In this document: one piece after another, positions 1 through 9,370 of the stretch
Position numbering within the stretch: position 1 is the stretch's first letter
Layout: each line of letters opens with the position of its first letter
DNA from: an uncultured Prevotella sp.
Lineage (GTDB): Bacteria > Bacteroidota > Bacteroidia > Bacteroidales > Bacteroidaceae
Direction: 5' to 3'
NCBI GenBank assembly: GCA_905236455.1
Contig: CAJOPT010000097.1
Location: 1 to 64,000 of the forward strand
DNA: 64,000 bases
Made by a program: the position numbers and the translations under genes
The notes under the pieces: generated by a model
Seen by the model: only the letters and a program-made list of their open reading frames with translations
Told to the model about the DNA's origin: nothing
Databases searched by the model: none

Positions 1-1401
1 ATGAAAACAATTTGTTTATATTTCGAGATACATCAGATTATTCATCTGAAGCGCTACCGTTTCTTTGATATCGGTACCGACCATTATTATTATGATGACT
101 ATGAGAATGAGCGTAGCATCAGTGACATTGCCGAGCGGTCTTATATGCCGGCACTCAACACGCTCCATGAAATGATTAAGGAGAATGGCAAATACTTCAA
201 GGTCGCATTCTCTTTGTCAGGTGTTGGTATTGAGCAGCTGGAGATGCATGCTCCGCAGGTGCTTGAGAAACTGCAGGAGCTCAATGACACAGGGTGTGTG
301 GAATTCCTTGCAGAGCCATATTCTCATGGATTGTCTTCACTGGTGAATGAAGAAAGCTTCGCTGCGGATGTGAAGAAACAGTGCCAGAAGATGAAGGAGT
401 ATTTTGGCAAAGAGCCGACTGTTCTCCGCAACTCATCACTGATATATAGTGATGATATCGGTCTTCAGGCTGCGCAGATGGGCTTCAAAGGTATGCTCAC
501 CGAGGGTGCTAAGCACGTACTGGGATGGAAGTCTCCACATTATGTCTATCACTGTGCCCTCGCTCCTCAGTTGAAACTTCTGTTGCGTGACGTGAAGCTG
601 AGCGATGACATTTCCCTGCGCTTCAACAATAGCGATTGGGAAGGCTATCCGCTATTTGCAGATACGTATGTCAACGAGATTGCAAATCTGCCAGAGGAAA
701 GTCAGATTATCAATATCTTTATGGAGCTCTCAGCACTTGGTATAGCACAGCCGCTGTCAAGTAATATTCTGGACTTCCTCCGTGCCATTCCAGCATGTGC
801 AAAGGCAAAAGGTATCACCTTCTCTACACCAACAGAGATTTGCATGAAGATGAAGAGTGTCGATGCTCTCAATGTTCCTGATACGTTAAGCTGGGTTGAT
901 GAGGAGCGTGATGTGAGCTGCTGGCTTGGCAATCCTATGCAGCGCGAGGCGTTCAATAAGCTTTATTCAATAGCTGACCGTGTGCGTATCGCCGATGATC
1001 CACGTATCAATCAGGATTGGGACTATCTGCAGGCAAGTAATAACTTCCGTTTTATGACGACGAAGCCAAGCAATGTAGGTCTCGACCGTGGAATCTATAC
1101 CAGTCCATTTGATGCCTTCACCAACTATATGAATATTCTTGGTGACTTCATGAGCCGTGTGAATAGTCTTTATCCAGAAGAGATTGACAATGAGGAGCTG
1201 GATTCACTGCTTACAACTATCCGTAACCAGGGTGACGAGATAGAGATGAAGGAGAAGGAGATTCTCCGTTTGCAGACGAAGATTGAGAAGATGGAAGCTG
1301 AGAGTGACAAGCTTCGCGCTAAGCTCGAAGGCGGTGCGAAGGTTGCAAAGAAACCGGCTGCCAAGAAAGCTGCGACAAAGAAGAAGGCGGAGAAAGAATA
1401 A
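1..1401 (+). CDS. Glycoside hydrolase family 57 / alpha-amylase-like protein with Lys/Ala-rich C-terminal tail
   Basis: 466 aa ORF; N-terminus MKTICLYFEIHQIIHLKRYRFFDIG resembles the Bacteroidales GH57 family; C-terminal AKKPAAKKAATKKKAEKE tail. Confidence 0.85.
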   Translation: MKTICLYFEIHQIIHLKRYRFFDIGTDHYYYDDYENERSISDIAERSYMPALNTLHEMIKENGKYFKVAFSLSGVGIEQLEMHAPQVLEKLQELNDTGCVEFLAEPYSHGLSSLVNEESFAADVKKQCQKMKEYFGKEPTVLRNSSLIYSDDIGLQAAQMGFKGMLTEGAKHVLGWKSPHYVYHCALAPQLKLLLRDVKLSDDISLRFNNSDWEGYPLFADTYVNEIANLPEESQIINIFMELSALGIAQPLSSNILDFLRAIPACAKAKGITFSTPTEICMKMKSVDALNVPDTLSWVDEERDVSCWLGNPMQREAFNKLYSIADRVRIADDPRINQDWDYLQASNNFRFMTTKPSNVGLDRGIYTSPFDAFTNYMNILGDFMSRVNSLYPEEIDNEELDSLLTTIRNQGDEIEMKEKEILRLQTKIEKMEAESDKLRAKLEGGAKVAKKPAAKKAATKKKAEKE

Positions 1402-1420
1402 TCTCTGTGTCATAACATTT

Positions 1421-1461
1421 AAAAGGTCATCAGATGTCGTCTTGATTCTGATGACCTTTTT
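1421..1461 (+). terminator. Rho-independent terminator after the GH57 gene
   Basis: AAAAGGTCATCAGA (1421-1434) pairs with TCTGATGACCTTTT (1447-1460), followed by a T-run. Confidence 0.8.
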
Positions 1462-1533
1462 CTATGTCAGACATTTTTTCTCAATTAATATCTTATCTCA
1501 ATTATTTTATGTACCTTTGCACCGTAAAAGATA

Positions 1534-2427
1534 ATGGTTATGATAACTCGTGATAGTCAGGCAGACAAATACGTCCACTATGTAGTGAGAGAACAGTCAC
1601 CTTTGTTGGAGTGGCTGCTTGCCAACCTTAAGCAGAGCAAGTCGAAGACGAAGGCTACTTTACAGGGAAGAGGTATAAAGGTAAATGGGAAGACTGTAAC
1701 GCAGTTCGACTTCATGCTTACCCCTGGGATGAAAGTATCTGTAAGCAAATCGAAGAAGAATGATCAGCTTAAGAGCCGCTATGTGAAGCTTATCTACGAG
1801 GATCAGTATCTGGTGGTAATAGAGAAGAACATAGGTATACTCTCTATGGCTGCCGGGCACAAATCATTGAATGTTAAGGCAGTCTTGGATGACTATTTCC
1901 ATAAAACCCGTAAAAAGTGCCATGCTCATGTCGTACATCGGCTTGACCGTGACACCTCCGGGCTGCTGATTTACGCTAAGGACATGCAGACCGAACAGAT
2001 ACTGGAGCATGAATGGCATGAGTTGGTGTATGACCGCCGGTATATCGCTGTCGTCAGCGGTGAGATGGAGAAAGATGAGGGAACCATTGCCAGTTGGCTT
2101 AAGGACAATAAGGCATTCATAACATATTCGTCTCCAGTGGACAATGGGGGCAAGTATGCTGTGACACATTTCAGTACCCTTGCCCGTACCACAGAGCATT
2201 CATTGGTAGAGTTTCGGTTGGAGACAGGACGTAAGAACCAGATTCGCGTACATTCGTCAGACATAGGTCATCCCGTTTGTGGTGATGTAAAGTATGGCAA
2301 TGGTGATGATCCTCTCCATCGTTTGTGCCTCCATGCCTATCTGCTTTGTTTCACACATCCTGTAACACATGAGCGCATGGAGTTTGAGAGTCCTCTTCCA
2401 GCCTCATTCCGTAAGTTGTTTAAATGA
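1534..2427 (+). CDS. RluA-family RNA pseudouridine synthase
   Basis: 297 aa with the HRLDRDTSGLLIYAK motif; TACCTTTGCACC promoter-like box just upstream. Confidence 0.92.
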   Translation: MVMITRDSQADKYVHYVVREQSPLLEWLLANLKQSKSKTKATLQGRGIKVNGKTVTQFDFMLTPGMKVSVSKSKKNDQLKSRYVKLIYEDQYLVVIEKNIGILSMAAGHKSLNVKAVLDDYFHKTRKKCHAHVVHRLDRDTSGLLIYAKDMQTEQILEHEWHELVYDRRYIAVVSGEMEKDEGTIASWLKDNKAFITYSSPVDNGGKYAVTHFSTLARTTEHSLVEFRLETGRKNQIRVHSSDIGHPVCGDVKYGNGDDPLHRLCLHAYLLCFTHPVTHERMEFESPLPASFRKLFK

Positions 2428-2443
2428 TAAGATAATTCAGGAA

Positions 2444-2602
2444 ATGGAGTTTGAGTATTACATTGGTCTATTGGCAGCCCTTGTCATTGGTATCATCCTG
2501 ATTAAGAAAATCACAGGATGTATCTTTCGTATAGTCACAACAGTCATAATGTTGGCTATCTTAGGGTACATCCTATATAAGTTAGGACTTCTGCCGCTAT
2601 AG
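2444..2602 (+). CDS. Small hydrophobic membrane protein (52 aa)
   Basis: MEFEYYIGLLAALVIGIILIKKITGCIFRIVTTVIMLAILGYILYKLGLLPL; internal ATG of track ORF 2369-2602. Confidence 0.5.
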   Translation: MEFEYYIGLLAALVIGIILIKKITGCIFRIVTTVIMLAILGYILYKLGLLPL

Positions 2603-2629
2603 CAGATTTGTTGTTTGTGACTTCTTGAT

Positions 2630-3277
2630 TTATTTTCCGACGCTATTTTCCTCTTGGTATAGTTGTGTGAAAATAGGCTTAAGCTTTTTCGGTGTGGCAA
2701 TCAACTCACGTATCTTATTTAAGTCATTTGCGTTCGGTGAGTTAGGAATCCATAGCCTTATATAGCCATGGCTGGAGTATTTGTTCTCCATGTGTTCCAT
2801 GAACCGTTCCCAGTGTTCTTCCATGCTTTTCTCAGGATAGTGGCTCAGTCCAAATTGTATGGTGCGGCGGAAAACAGTTTCCGGGTTAAGGTCACGGTCT
2901 GCCTCCGCAACAATCTTTCCGTAAATACTGCGAGGCGCATGGCTGGCTGACGCGCGGTGATCCTCAACAGCCTCCTTCATAATCTTTATCTGTTCAGGCG
3001 TAAACCACTTCTTCAATCTGGCATCAGCTTGAAGAATCTTCCCACTTGTAATATGGTGTATAGCCCTGTGTCCCTCCAGACCAAGGTCATGGTATGCGGC
3101 AATCGCATATACCATGTTCATGTTGGCACCCAATCTCTTTCCGAGGACGATGGAGCGTTTTATTACGCTGTTGGCGTGTGAAAGGTTATGAGCTTTGTCA
3201 AATTCATTGTACCTTGGGAGTATCTGTGTCTCGATAAACTCCATCAGGTCAAGGCTTACGCTTGCGTCTATATGCAT
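2630..3277 (-). CDS. HD-domain phosphohydrolase
   Basis: 215 aa with AHNLSHANSV, AAYHDLGLEGHR and EDHRASA motifs. Confidence 0.8.
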   Translation of the reverse strand: MHIDASVSLDLMEFIETQILPRYNEFDKAHNLSHANSVIKRSIVLGKRLGANMNMVYAIAAYHDLGLEGHRAIHHITSGKILQADARLKKWFTPEQIKIMKEAVEDHRASASHAPRSIYGKIVAEADRDLNPETVFRRTIQFGLSHYPEKSMEEHWERFMEHMENKYSSHGYIRLWIPNSPNANDLNKIRELIATPKKLKPIFTQLYQEENSVGK

Positions 3278-3300
3278 TCTATAAATATGTATATTATTAT

Positions 3301-4743
3301 TTATGCGAGTCGTTCAAGAAGTGACAGAGTTACTTTCCAGATGTCATGAATGGTCTTTATCTCCACACGCTCAAGGGTAGAGTGTGGCTCTACGATACGC
3401 GGACCGATACTTGCGATTTCTATGCCCGGATATTTCATTACAAAGTAGCCAGCCTCAAGGACAAAGTGCATTGCGACCTTACGGGGACGCCATCCGAGAA
3501 CATCTTGGAACGTGTCGGAGGTAAGGTTGATAAAGTCGGAGTCTTGGTTCTCCTGCCATGCAGGAGCCGACATAATCAGTTCTGTCTTTGCACCAGCGGC
3601 TTCAAACACTTTTCTTATGTCTTTTGCCAGATTGTCCATATCTTTATCTATGAAACTACGGGTGTGGGTTGATATGCAGATATTGTCTTCCTCAATGGTG
3701 ATACGTCCGACATTATTTGAGGTCTCTACTGTGTCAGCCATACTGTCACTCATCTTTACCACACCTTGCGGGATTTGTTCCAAGGCACGCATCAATGCGT
3801 CAAAAGCCTTGTTGTCAATGACTTTCTCCGGTTTCTCAACTTTCTCTATGTGACAATGTATATCGGGATCGTTCTCACCGTATTCCTGCATAATCCACTC
3901 GTTGAGACTTTCTTCCTGAGATTTTACGAACTCAGACGCTTCTCCAGAAGGAATGCCAATGACAAAGTCTGCTGACGCGGCGATGCTGGCATTGGCTTCG
4001 CCTACGCGCAGGGAAGCAACATCAAAGTCGTACTCATTGTATATCGCTGCTAAGACAGCCCATGTGAGGATTGTCGCGCTGGCTCGTCCTTTGTTGATGT
4101 CAACACCGGAATGTCCACCTTTGCCTCCAGAGATGGTTATACGATACCAGCGTCGCTTTCCTCCTGGTGCCGATATCCATTTTACAGGTATACGGTGATA
4201 TTGCAGGCATGCTCCTGCCGCGCCAGTGGTGATAGTGTCATAATCTTCTGAGTCGAGGTTGATAACTTTCCTTCCACGTATAAAGTTTTCTGAGAGGTTA
4301 GCAGCTCCCGACATACCATCTTCCTCGTTAGTGGTTGTCATTACTTCCAATGGACCATGTACTATAGTGTCGTCGGCGAGAATAGCCAAAGCCATGGACA
4401 GACCAATACCGTTATCTGCTCCCAATGATGTGCCACGGGCTTTCAACCATCCATTCTCCTCATACGCCTCGATAGGAGTTTTCAAAGGGTCCTTCATTCC
4501 AACACATACCATGTCCATATGGTTAAGCAACACTATAGGTTCAGCCTTCTCATGACCAGGCGTCGCAGGTTTTCGTATTACTACGCAGTTATGTGAGTCA
4601 CGCTCATATTCAAGGTTTAGCTCTCTGGCATAGTCACATAGGAAATCAGCTACCCGTTCCTCATGATGTGACGGGCGTGGTATATTGTTCAATTGCTTGA
4701 ATATTTGGAATACTTTATCTGCTGTTGTCTTCATGGTTTTCAT
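3301..4743 (-). CDS. pepD: Aminoacyl-histidine dipeptidase (M20 family)
   Basis: MKTTADKVFQIFKQLNNIPRPSHHEERV, LLNHMDMVC, TNNEEDGMSGA; start moved from track 4926 to internal ATG. Confidence 0.9.
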   Translation of the reverse strand: MKTMKTTADKVFQIFKQLNNIPRPSHHEERVADFLCDYARELNLEYERDSHNCVVIRKPATPGHEKAEPIVLLNHMDMVCVGMKDPLKTPIEAYEENGWLKARGTSLGADNGIGLSMALAILADDTIVHGPLEVMTTTNEEDGMSGAANLSENFIRGRKVINLDSEDYDTITTGAAGACLQYHRIPVKWISAPGGKRRWYRITISGGKGGHSGVDINKGRASATILTWAVLAAIYNEYDFDVASLRVGEANASIAASADFVIGIPSGEASEFVKSQEESLNEWIMQEYGENDPDIHCHIEKVEKPEKVIDNKAFDALMRALEQIPQGVVKMSDSMADTVETSNNVGRITIEEDNICISTHTRSFIDKDMDNLAKDIRKVFEAAGAKTELIMSAPAWQENQDSDFINLTSDTFQDVLGWRPRKVAMHFVLEAGYFVMKYPGIEIASIGPRIVEPHSTLERVEIKTIHDIWKVTLSLLERLA

Positions 4744-4864
4744 CTTTTTGTTTTCTGCAAAGTTAATCAAATGAAGTGCAATGAGCAAATCTTTTGCGGA
4801 AAAAGTGATGAGGTAAGCAAAAATAACCGTATCTTTGTCGACTGAAATCAATTTAGAAAGAGAT

Positions 4865-5797
4865 ATGGAAATAAAGTGTAATAGTCTGAAGGCATGGATC
4901 TTGGCGGCAAGACCGAAGACGCTCACTGGTGCGGCAGTACCGGTGATGATGGGGTTGTCGCTGGCATGGTCATATTTTCATCAAGCTGACACAGGCGCTA
5001 TAGAATCGTATGGCAGAGACAGCATGAACATTATCCCGGCGGTATTGTGTGTGTTGTTTGCCTTCATAATGCAGATTGACGCCAATTTCATCAATGACTA
5101 TTTCGACTGGCGGAAGGGTTCTGATGACGAGCTTAGGTTGGGACCACGTCGCGCTTGTGCTCAGGGGTGGGTGACGGCTAAAGCGATGGTGTGGGCTATA
5201 GCTGTTACAACCTTGTCGGCTATTGTCGTAGGATTACCGTTAGTTTGTTATGGTGGTCTGAACATGCTTTGGGTTGGCGTGTCGTGTGTGTTGTTCTGTT
5301 TCCTTTATACTCTATTAATGTCATATATAGGGTTAGGTGACATATTGGTACTTGTGTTTTTTGGTATAGTGCCAGTATGTGTCACTTTCTATCTTCAGAC
5401 GGGAACAGTGACAAAAGAAGTCTTCTTGTCATCACTGGCTTGCGGCATGGTTATTGATACCTTGCTTGTCGTCAACAACTATCGCGACCGTGACAATGAC
5501 AAAAGGGTCGGAAAGCGCACACTTGTTGTCTTGATAGGTGCGCGTGCCACAGAGATATTATATTTCTCGTTGGGACTGTTTGCGTTTCACATGGGGCTTA
5601 CCTTCTTTTTCAAAGGTGATTATTTCACGTTCTTTCTTCCCACTATATATCTTAGCATGCATGCTCATACTTACCGCAAGATGAAACGCATCAAACATGG
5701 AAAAGCCCTCAACTTGATATTGGGCGAGAATGCCCGCAACATGTTCATCTACGGATTGCTCTTCTGTGCAGGTGTGATACTTGATGTGCTGATTTGA
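4865..5797 (+). CDS. menA: 1,4-dihydroxy-2-naphthoate polyprenyltransferase (UbiA family)
   Basis: MEIKCNSLKAWILAARPKTLTGAAVPVMMG and NDYFDWRKGSD / NNYRDRDNDKRVGKRT motifs; ATG at 4865 preferred over the upstream TTG. Confidence 0.88.
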   Translation: MEIKCNSLKAWILAARPKTLTGAAVPVMMGLSLAWSYFHQADTGAIESYGRDSMNIIPAVLCVLFAFIMQIDANFINDYFDWRKGSDDELRLGPRRACAQGWVTAKAMVWAIAVTTLSAIVVGLPLVCYGGLNMLWVGVSCVLFCFLYTLLMSYIGLGDILVLVFFGIVPVCVTFYLQTGTVTKEVFLSSLACGMVIDTLLVVNNYRDRDNDKRVGKRTLVVLIGARATEILYFSLGLFAFHMGLTFFFKGDYFTFFLPTIYLSMHAHTYRKMKRIKHGKALNLILGENARNMFIYGLLFCAGVILDVLI

Positions 5798-5816
5798 TTT
5801 AAACAATAGGCAGTCA

Positions 5817-8186
5817 TCAGTTAAAGAAAGTCCAACTTACTCCAAATCGGAATATACGAGTGTTAAGCGGATAGTGTGGGGTGAAGAAATACTGTCCACG
5901 GCTACCGTAGTTCACATGACTCATCATTACAAAGAACCGTGCCTGTTTCAGTTTGAAGTTGGCATAGGCGTTTACTATTGGGTAGTTTCCGACTTTGACA
6001 AGACTGTTCTCTGTTTCCTGTACCGTGAACTGTCCCATTAGCGGGCTATAATCAGGCGCATAGTAGTTTGTGAAGTACCTTACGTCAGCTCCGACGTGAC
6101 ACTGAAGCACCTTTGCAATCTTAAAATTGAAATACAGGTTACTGTAGAGATTTAGTGCGGGAACGCTAATGATGTTCTCATTGCTTGAATGCTGATAGGT
6201 AATCTCATTCTCAAGATTGAGCGGTCCCAGCTTGAAATCCTGCTTTAGCTGCAAGGTAAGTATGCTTATCGCTTCGCTCGCTTGTCTCACAGATATGACA
6301 TTGTTCTCCCTAAGATAGTCACCTTCATTCTCAACAAGGTCATAAGCATGTCCGAGATACGTATAGTTCTTTAACTCATCCATCGCCACGCGCAGTGTGG
6401 TGCGTGTCTTTGGATATGTAAGCAGTCCCTCTATTCTTAAATTTGTTGTTTTCTCCAAATCCTCATGATCCCACCATGCATGTCTGGAATGGTAGTGATA
6501 GTAATAGAAGGAAGGTGTCGTCCTGTATAGGAATCCTTTGGCGGCAACCTGCAGAGTGTCTTTAAGAAACTTGAAATTCACATCCGCGTCGGCATCTATG
6601 TATATATCGCCGGAATCATCTCCAACCATACCAATCTCACCAGTGACATTATAATGTAGGAACGATCCTTCCCGTTTGCTTATCTGACCACCGATGTTCA
6701 AGGCGTGCTCATTAGTCGGTGACAGGTTGCCTACACTGTCAATTAAATTGAAGTGGCGGATGTCGTAGCTTGCAAAAGCCTTGATTCCGGCTTTTGCCCA
6801 TTTGTTAAATCCTTCGAGCAGAGCTATACCTACAGTGTTCTTGAACTGCCAGTGCTTTGTCTTGTCATAAATAGAGTCACCTCCGAGTGTCGCTCCTGCA
6901 GAATAGTCATTGAGGTAATAGTTTGTTGGTACTTGATATGCTTGGTAGATACGGCGGTAATTGTCAAATGTGGCTGTATGTATGAAGCTTGTCACAGGAA
7001 CATATTCGTCTTTATACCATGTGGTGTCGACAGGAGCGTTATTCTCTGCGGCGATAAGGCTGTCAGCCATCTCCTTACTTGTTACCTCTATGCGCTCACT
7101 TTTGTTCTGACTCTTCTCTGCCGAGGCATTGCCGGCAATGGCAGCATCGTCAGGGCGTCCCTTGAATTTCTGGGATTCTTTCAGTTGCGCCTCGTATTCC
7201 TCCTCATCAAAGTCCTCACCGTTTCTCGCGGCTTCTCTCATCGCCTTCTTCTTGGCTTCTTCAGCCTTATGCTCCTGTTCAGCCTTTAGCGCGAACTTTT
7301 TAGCCTCAATCTCGTCTTTGGTCATGGGTACCTTCTTACTGAATCCTATGCTATAACGATGATTGAAGAATATATGCTGATTGTCATTACGGTTCCAATT
7401 CTCTGATAATACAGTAGGAATCTCATTCTCGGCATAGTCTTGTCCTGTGTTCTCAGGGTGTGTGACGTATGAGTCATTTGTTATACCTCCGTTTTCCGCC
7501 ACCTTCTGATGTTTCGTCGACATGTGAAGATGAGCCTGATAGCGGTCACCTATATATGAGCCATACATTGAGTAGTTGAAGTGTGAGGTGCTTTGGTTGG
7601 AATAATATCCGCGTCCGTAGAGGTAGTCGAAATTGAATCCCAAACCTACTCGCTTGCCTATATTGACGGCAAAGAGTGCCTTGAGAATATCCTCACCCGT
7701 CTGCTTGTCTCCCGCAGAGGCATAGGTGACATTCGTTATCGGTGAGAGGGTGTTAGTGAACTTAAACTCCCCGATTGGTTTTAAAAAGAAATCGTATGGT
7801 GTCGCGAATATAAAATGGTTTGCTTCTGTCCGGTCAACAAATATACGGTTGATGCGTGGTGAACCAAGGTTTCCAAGTGTGTTGTATTCGCCACGCAAAC
7901 CAGTTGTGAAAATAGTGTTCATGAACATGTGCTGCAAGGTGTCTGGCTCTTCTTGCGTTCGGTCGCCAAACCGCTCGTCTATTGTCCATACCTTGAATCC
8001 TCTTGGAATCACCTTGCCGTCGCTTTTTATGCTGTCGGACCTGTTTTGATTGCCAGGAGAGGTCATAGTCCCATCGCTGTTTATTTGGTTGTAGCCCTGA
8101 GCTTCTGCTGTAGCTTGTAGTGCTATGAAAAGCAACAGTGTCAGTCCAAATTGAAAAATAGTCCTTCTTATTCTTATGTTAAGCAT
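5817..8186 (-). CDS. Bacteroidales putative beta-barrel outer-membrane porin
   Basis: 789 aa, signal peptide, beta-rich repeats, C-terminal aromatic end (FRFGVSWTFFN); charged helical insert in the middle. Confidence 0.7.
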   Translation of the reverse strand: MLNIRIRRTIFQFGLTLLLFIALQATAEAQGYNQINSDGTMTSPGNQNRSDSIKSDGKVIPRGFKVWTIDERFGDRTQEEPDTLQHMFMNTIFTTGLRGEYNTLGNLGSPRINRIFVDRTEANHFIFATPYDFFLKPIGEFKFTNTLSPITNVTYASAGDKQTGEDILKALFAVNIGKRVGLGFNFDYLYGRGYYSNQSTSHFNYSMYGSYIGDRYQAHLHMSTKHQKVAENGGITNDSYVTHPENTGQDYAENEIPTVLSENWNRNDNQHIFFNHRYSIGFSKKVPMTKDEIEAKKFALKAEQEHKAEEAKKKAMREAARNGEDFDEEEYEAQLKESQKFKGRPDDAAIAGNASAEKSQNKSERIEVTSKEMADSLIAAENNAPVDTTWYKDEYVPVTSFIHTATFDNYRRIYQAYQVPTNYYLNDYSAGATLGGDSIYDKTKHWQFKNTVGIALLEGFNKWAKAGIKAFASYDIRHFNLIDSVGNLSPTNEHALNIGGQISKREGSFLHYNVTGEIGMVGDDSGDIYIDADADVNFKFLKDTLQVAAKGFLYRTTPSFYYYHYHSRHAWWDHEDLEKTTNLRIEGLLTYPKTRTTLRVAMDELKNYTYLGHAYDLVENEGDYLRENNVISVRQASEAISILTLQLKQDFKLGPLNLENEITYQHSSNENIISVPALNLYSNLYFNFKIAKVLQCHVGADVRYFTNYYAPDYSPLMGQFTVQETENSLVKVGNYPIVNAYANFKLKQARFFVMMSHVNYGSRGQYFFTPHYPLNTRIFRFGVSWTFFN

Positions 8187-8196
8187 TACTTTGTTT

Positions 8197-8421
8197 TTAA
8201 TGAAAGAATCTGAGAGAGCATTCTACAATCTTGAAAACCATAGCACAGAGAATAATGATGGTACCTACGGTCTTGTCGGCAAAGAAATATAAAGCCATTC
8301 CCACAACGGCACCAATCATGAATATGATGTTAAGCCATTGTCTCAAATAGATAAACTGGTCATCAGACTTTTGCCTGCGATGTCTTCTTATGTTGTTTTG
8401 TTCTGTTTCTTCTTGTCGCAT
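8197..8421 (-). CDS. Small two-helix membrane protein
   Basis: 74 aa with two hydrophobic segments; adjacent to neighbouring minus-strand genes. Confidence 0.55.
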   Translation of the reverse strand: MRQEETEQNNIRRHRRQKSDDQFIYLRQWLNIIFMIGAVVGMALYFFADKTVGTIIILCAMVFKIVECSLRFFH

Positions 8422-8423
8422 AT

Positions 8424-9284
8424 CTATTGCTTCATTGCGGTTTCAATATTCTTAAATATCTCGTCTTTTCTGTCGATAGTCTTACGTCTGAACTTTCCTG
8501 TGATAGGGTAGAGGCGTGTACGTTTCTTGTTGACAGTATATTTGTCGGTAATCCATTCCTCAGCCTTGTATACATGAGTCTCGCGCTGGTCCTCGTAGTT
8601 ATAGGATATATGGCTGATTGTTACATGCAGGTTCTCGTCTGCACACGTCACATGTAAGGCATAGTTGAGTTTCGCGCGGTCGAGTGAGAGGAATGAGGAT
8701 GAGAATACAAGCCATTCCTGCATAGTGGCGACGATATCGTGCTGCTGTTCATTAATCAAAGCCACACGGCTACGCTCCAACTGGTTGCTTTCTTTTGTCA
8801 TGGCAGTAAGGAACTCCAGCATTGCGTCATAGATTTCTTTTGCGCTCTTCCCCGGAAGATTAAGGTTGTATTCCCAACCAACATGGTCGTCAATCATTGT
8901 GACGGCATCTTCAGACAGGTACTTTGCGTCTTTATTTAATTCCTCGGCATCTTTCTCTTTCTTTGATGCGGTTGTATTGATTTCCTGTGTCGGGACAACC
9001 CAACCAGTGACAGTCTTCTTCTCTTGTTGGACAGTAGTTGCTTCAGCCTGTTTCTCCTCAAGCTTCTTAGCCTCGGCAGCTGCAGCTTCTGCTGCCTGTT
9101 GAGCCGCTAATGCCGCCTCCTGTGCTGCCTTTGCCGCTTCTTGTGCGGCTTTAGCTTTCTCTGCAGCTTCGGCTTGCAATGCCGCAACTCTTGCGTTATG
9201 GTCTGTTTCATCCGTCTGTGCCATGGATAAGACTGGGAGGCACAGCATTAATAATATGGCGGATAATTTAATATAGTATTCCAT
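8424..9284 (-). CDS. DUF4468 (TBP-like fold)-type secreted protein with Ala-rich coiled-coil region
   Basis: 286 aa, signal peptide, AAEKAKAAQEAAKAAQEAALAAQQAAEAAAAEAKK, then a DUF4468-like domain. Confidence 0.6.
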   Translation of the reverse strand: MEYYIKLSAILLMLCLPVLSMAQTDETDHNARVAALQAEAAEKAKAAQEAAKAAQEAALAAQQAAEAAAAEAKKLEEKQAEATTVQQEKKTVTGWVVPTQEINTTASKKEKDAEELNKDAKYLSEDAVTMIDDHVGWEYNLNLPGKSAKEIYDAMLEFLTAMTKESNQLERSRVALINEQQHDIVATMQEWLVFSSSFLSLDRAKLNYALHVTCADENLHVTISHISYNYEDQRETHVYKAEEWITDKYTVNKKRTRLYPITGKFRRKTIDRKDEIFKNIETAMKQ

Positions 9285-9370
9285 TATAATGTTGTAATTG
9301 TAAATCCTTTTGTATATTCAACTGGCAAAATTACGAAATTATGACCGATTATCTGAGGATTAAGGATTAT

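Noticed and set aside
4744-4926. N-terminal extension of PepD in the track ORF
   Set aside because: 61 extra residues overlap the menA promoter region; homology starts at the internal Met.
6753-7289. 178-aa plus-strand ORF
   Set aside because: Antisense to the putative porin; no family resemblance.
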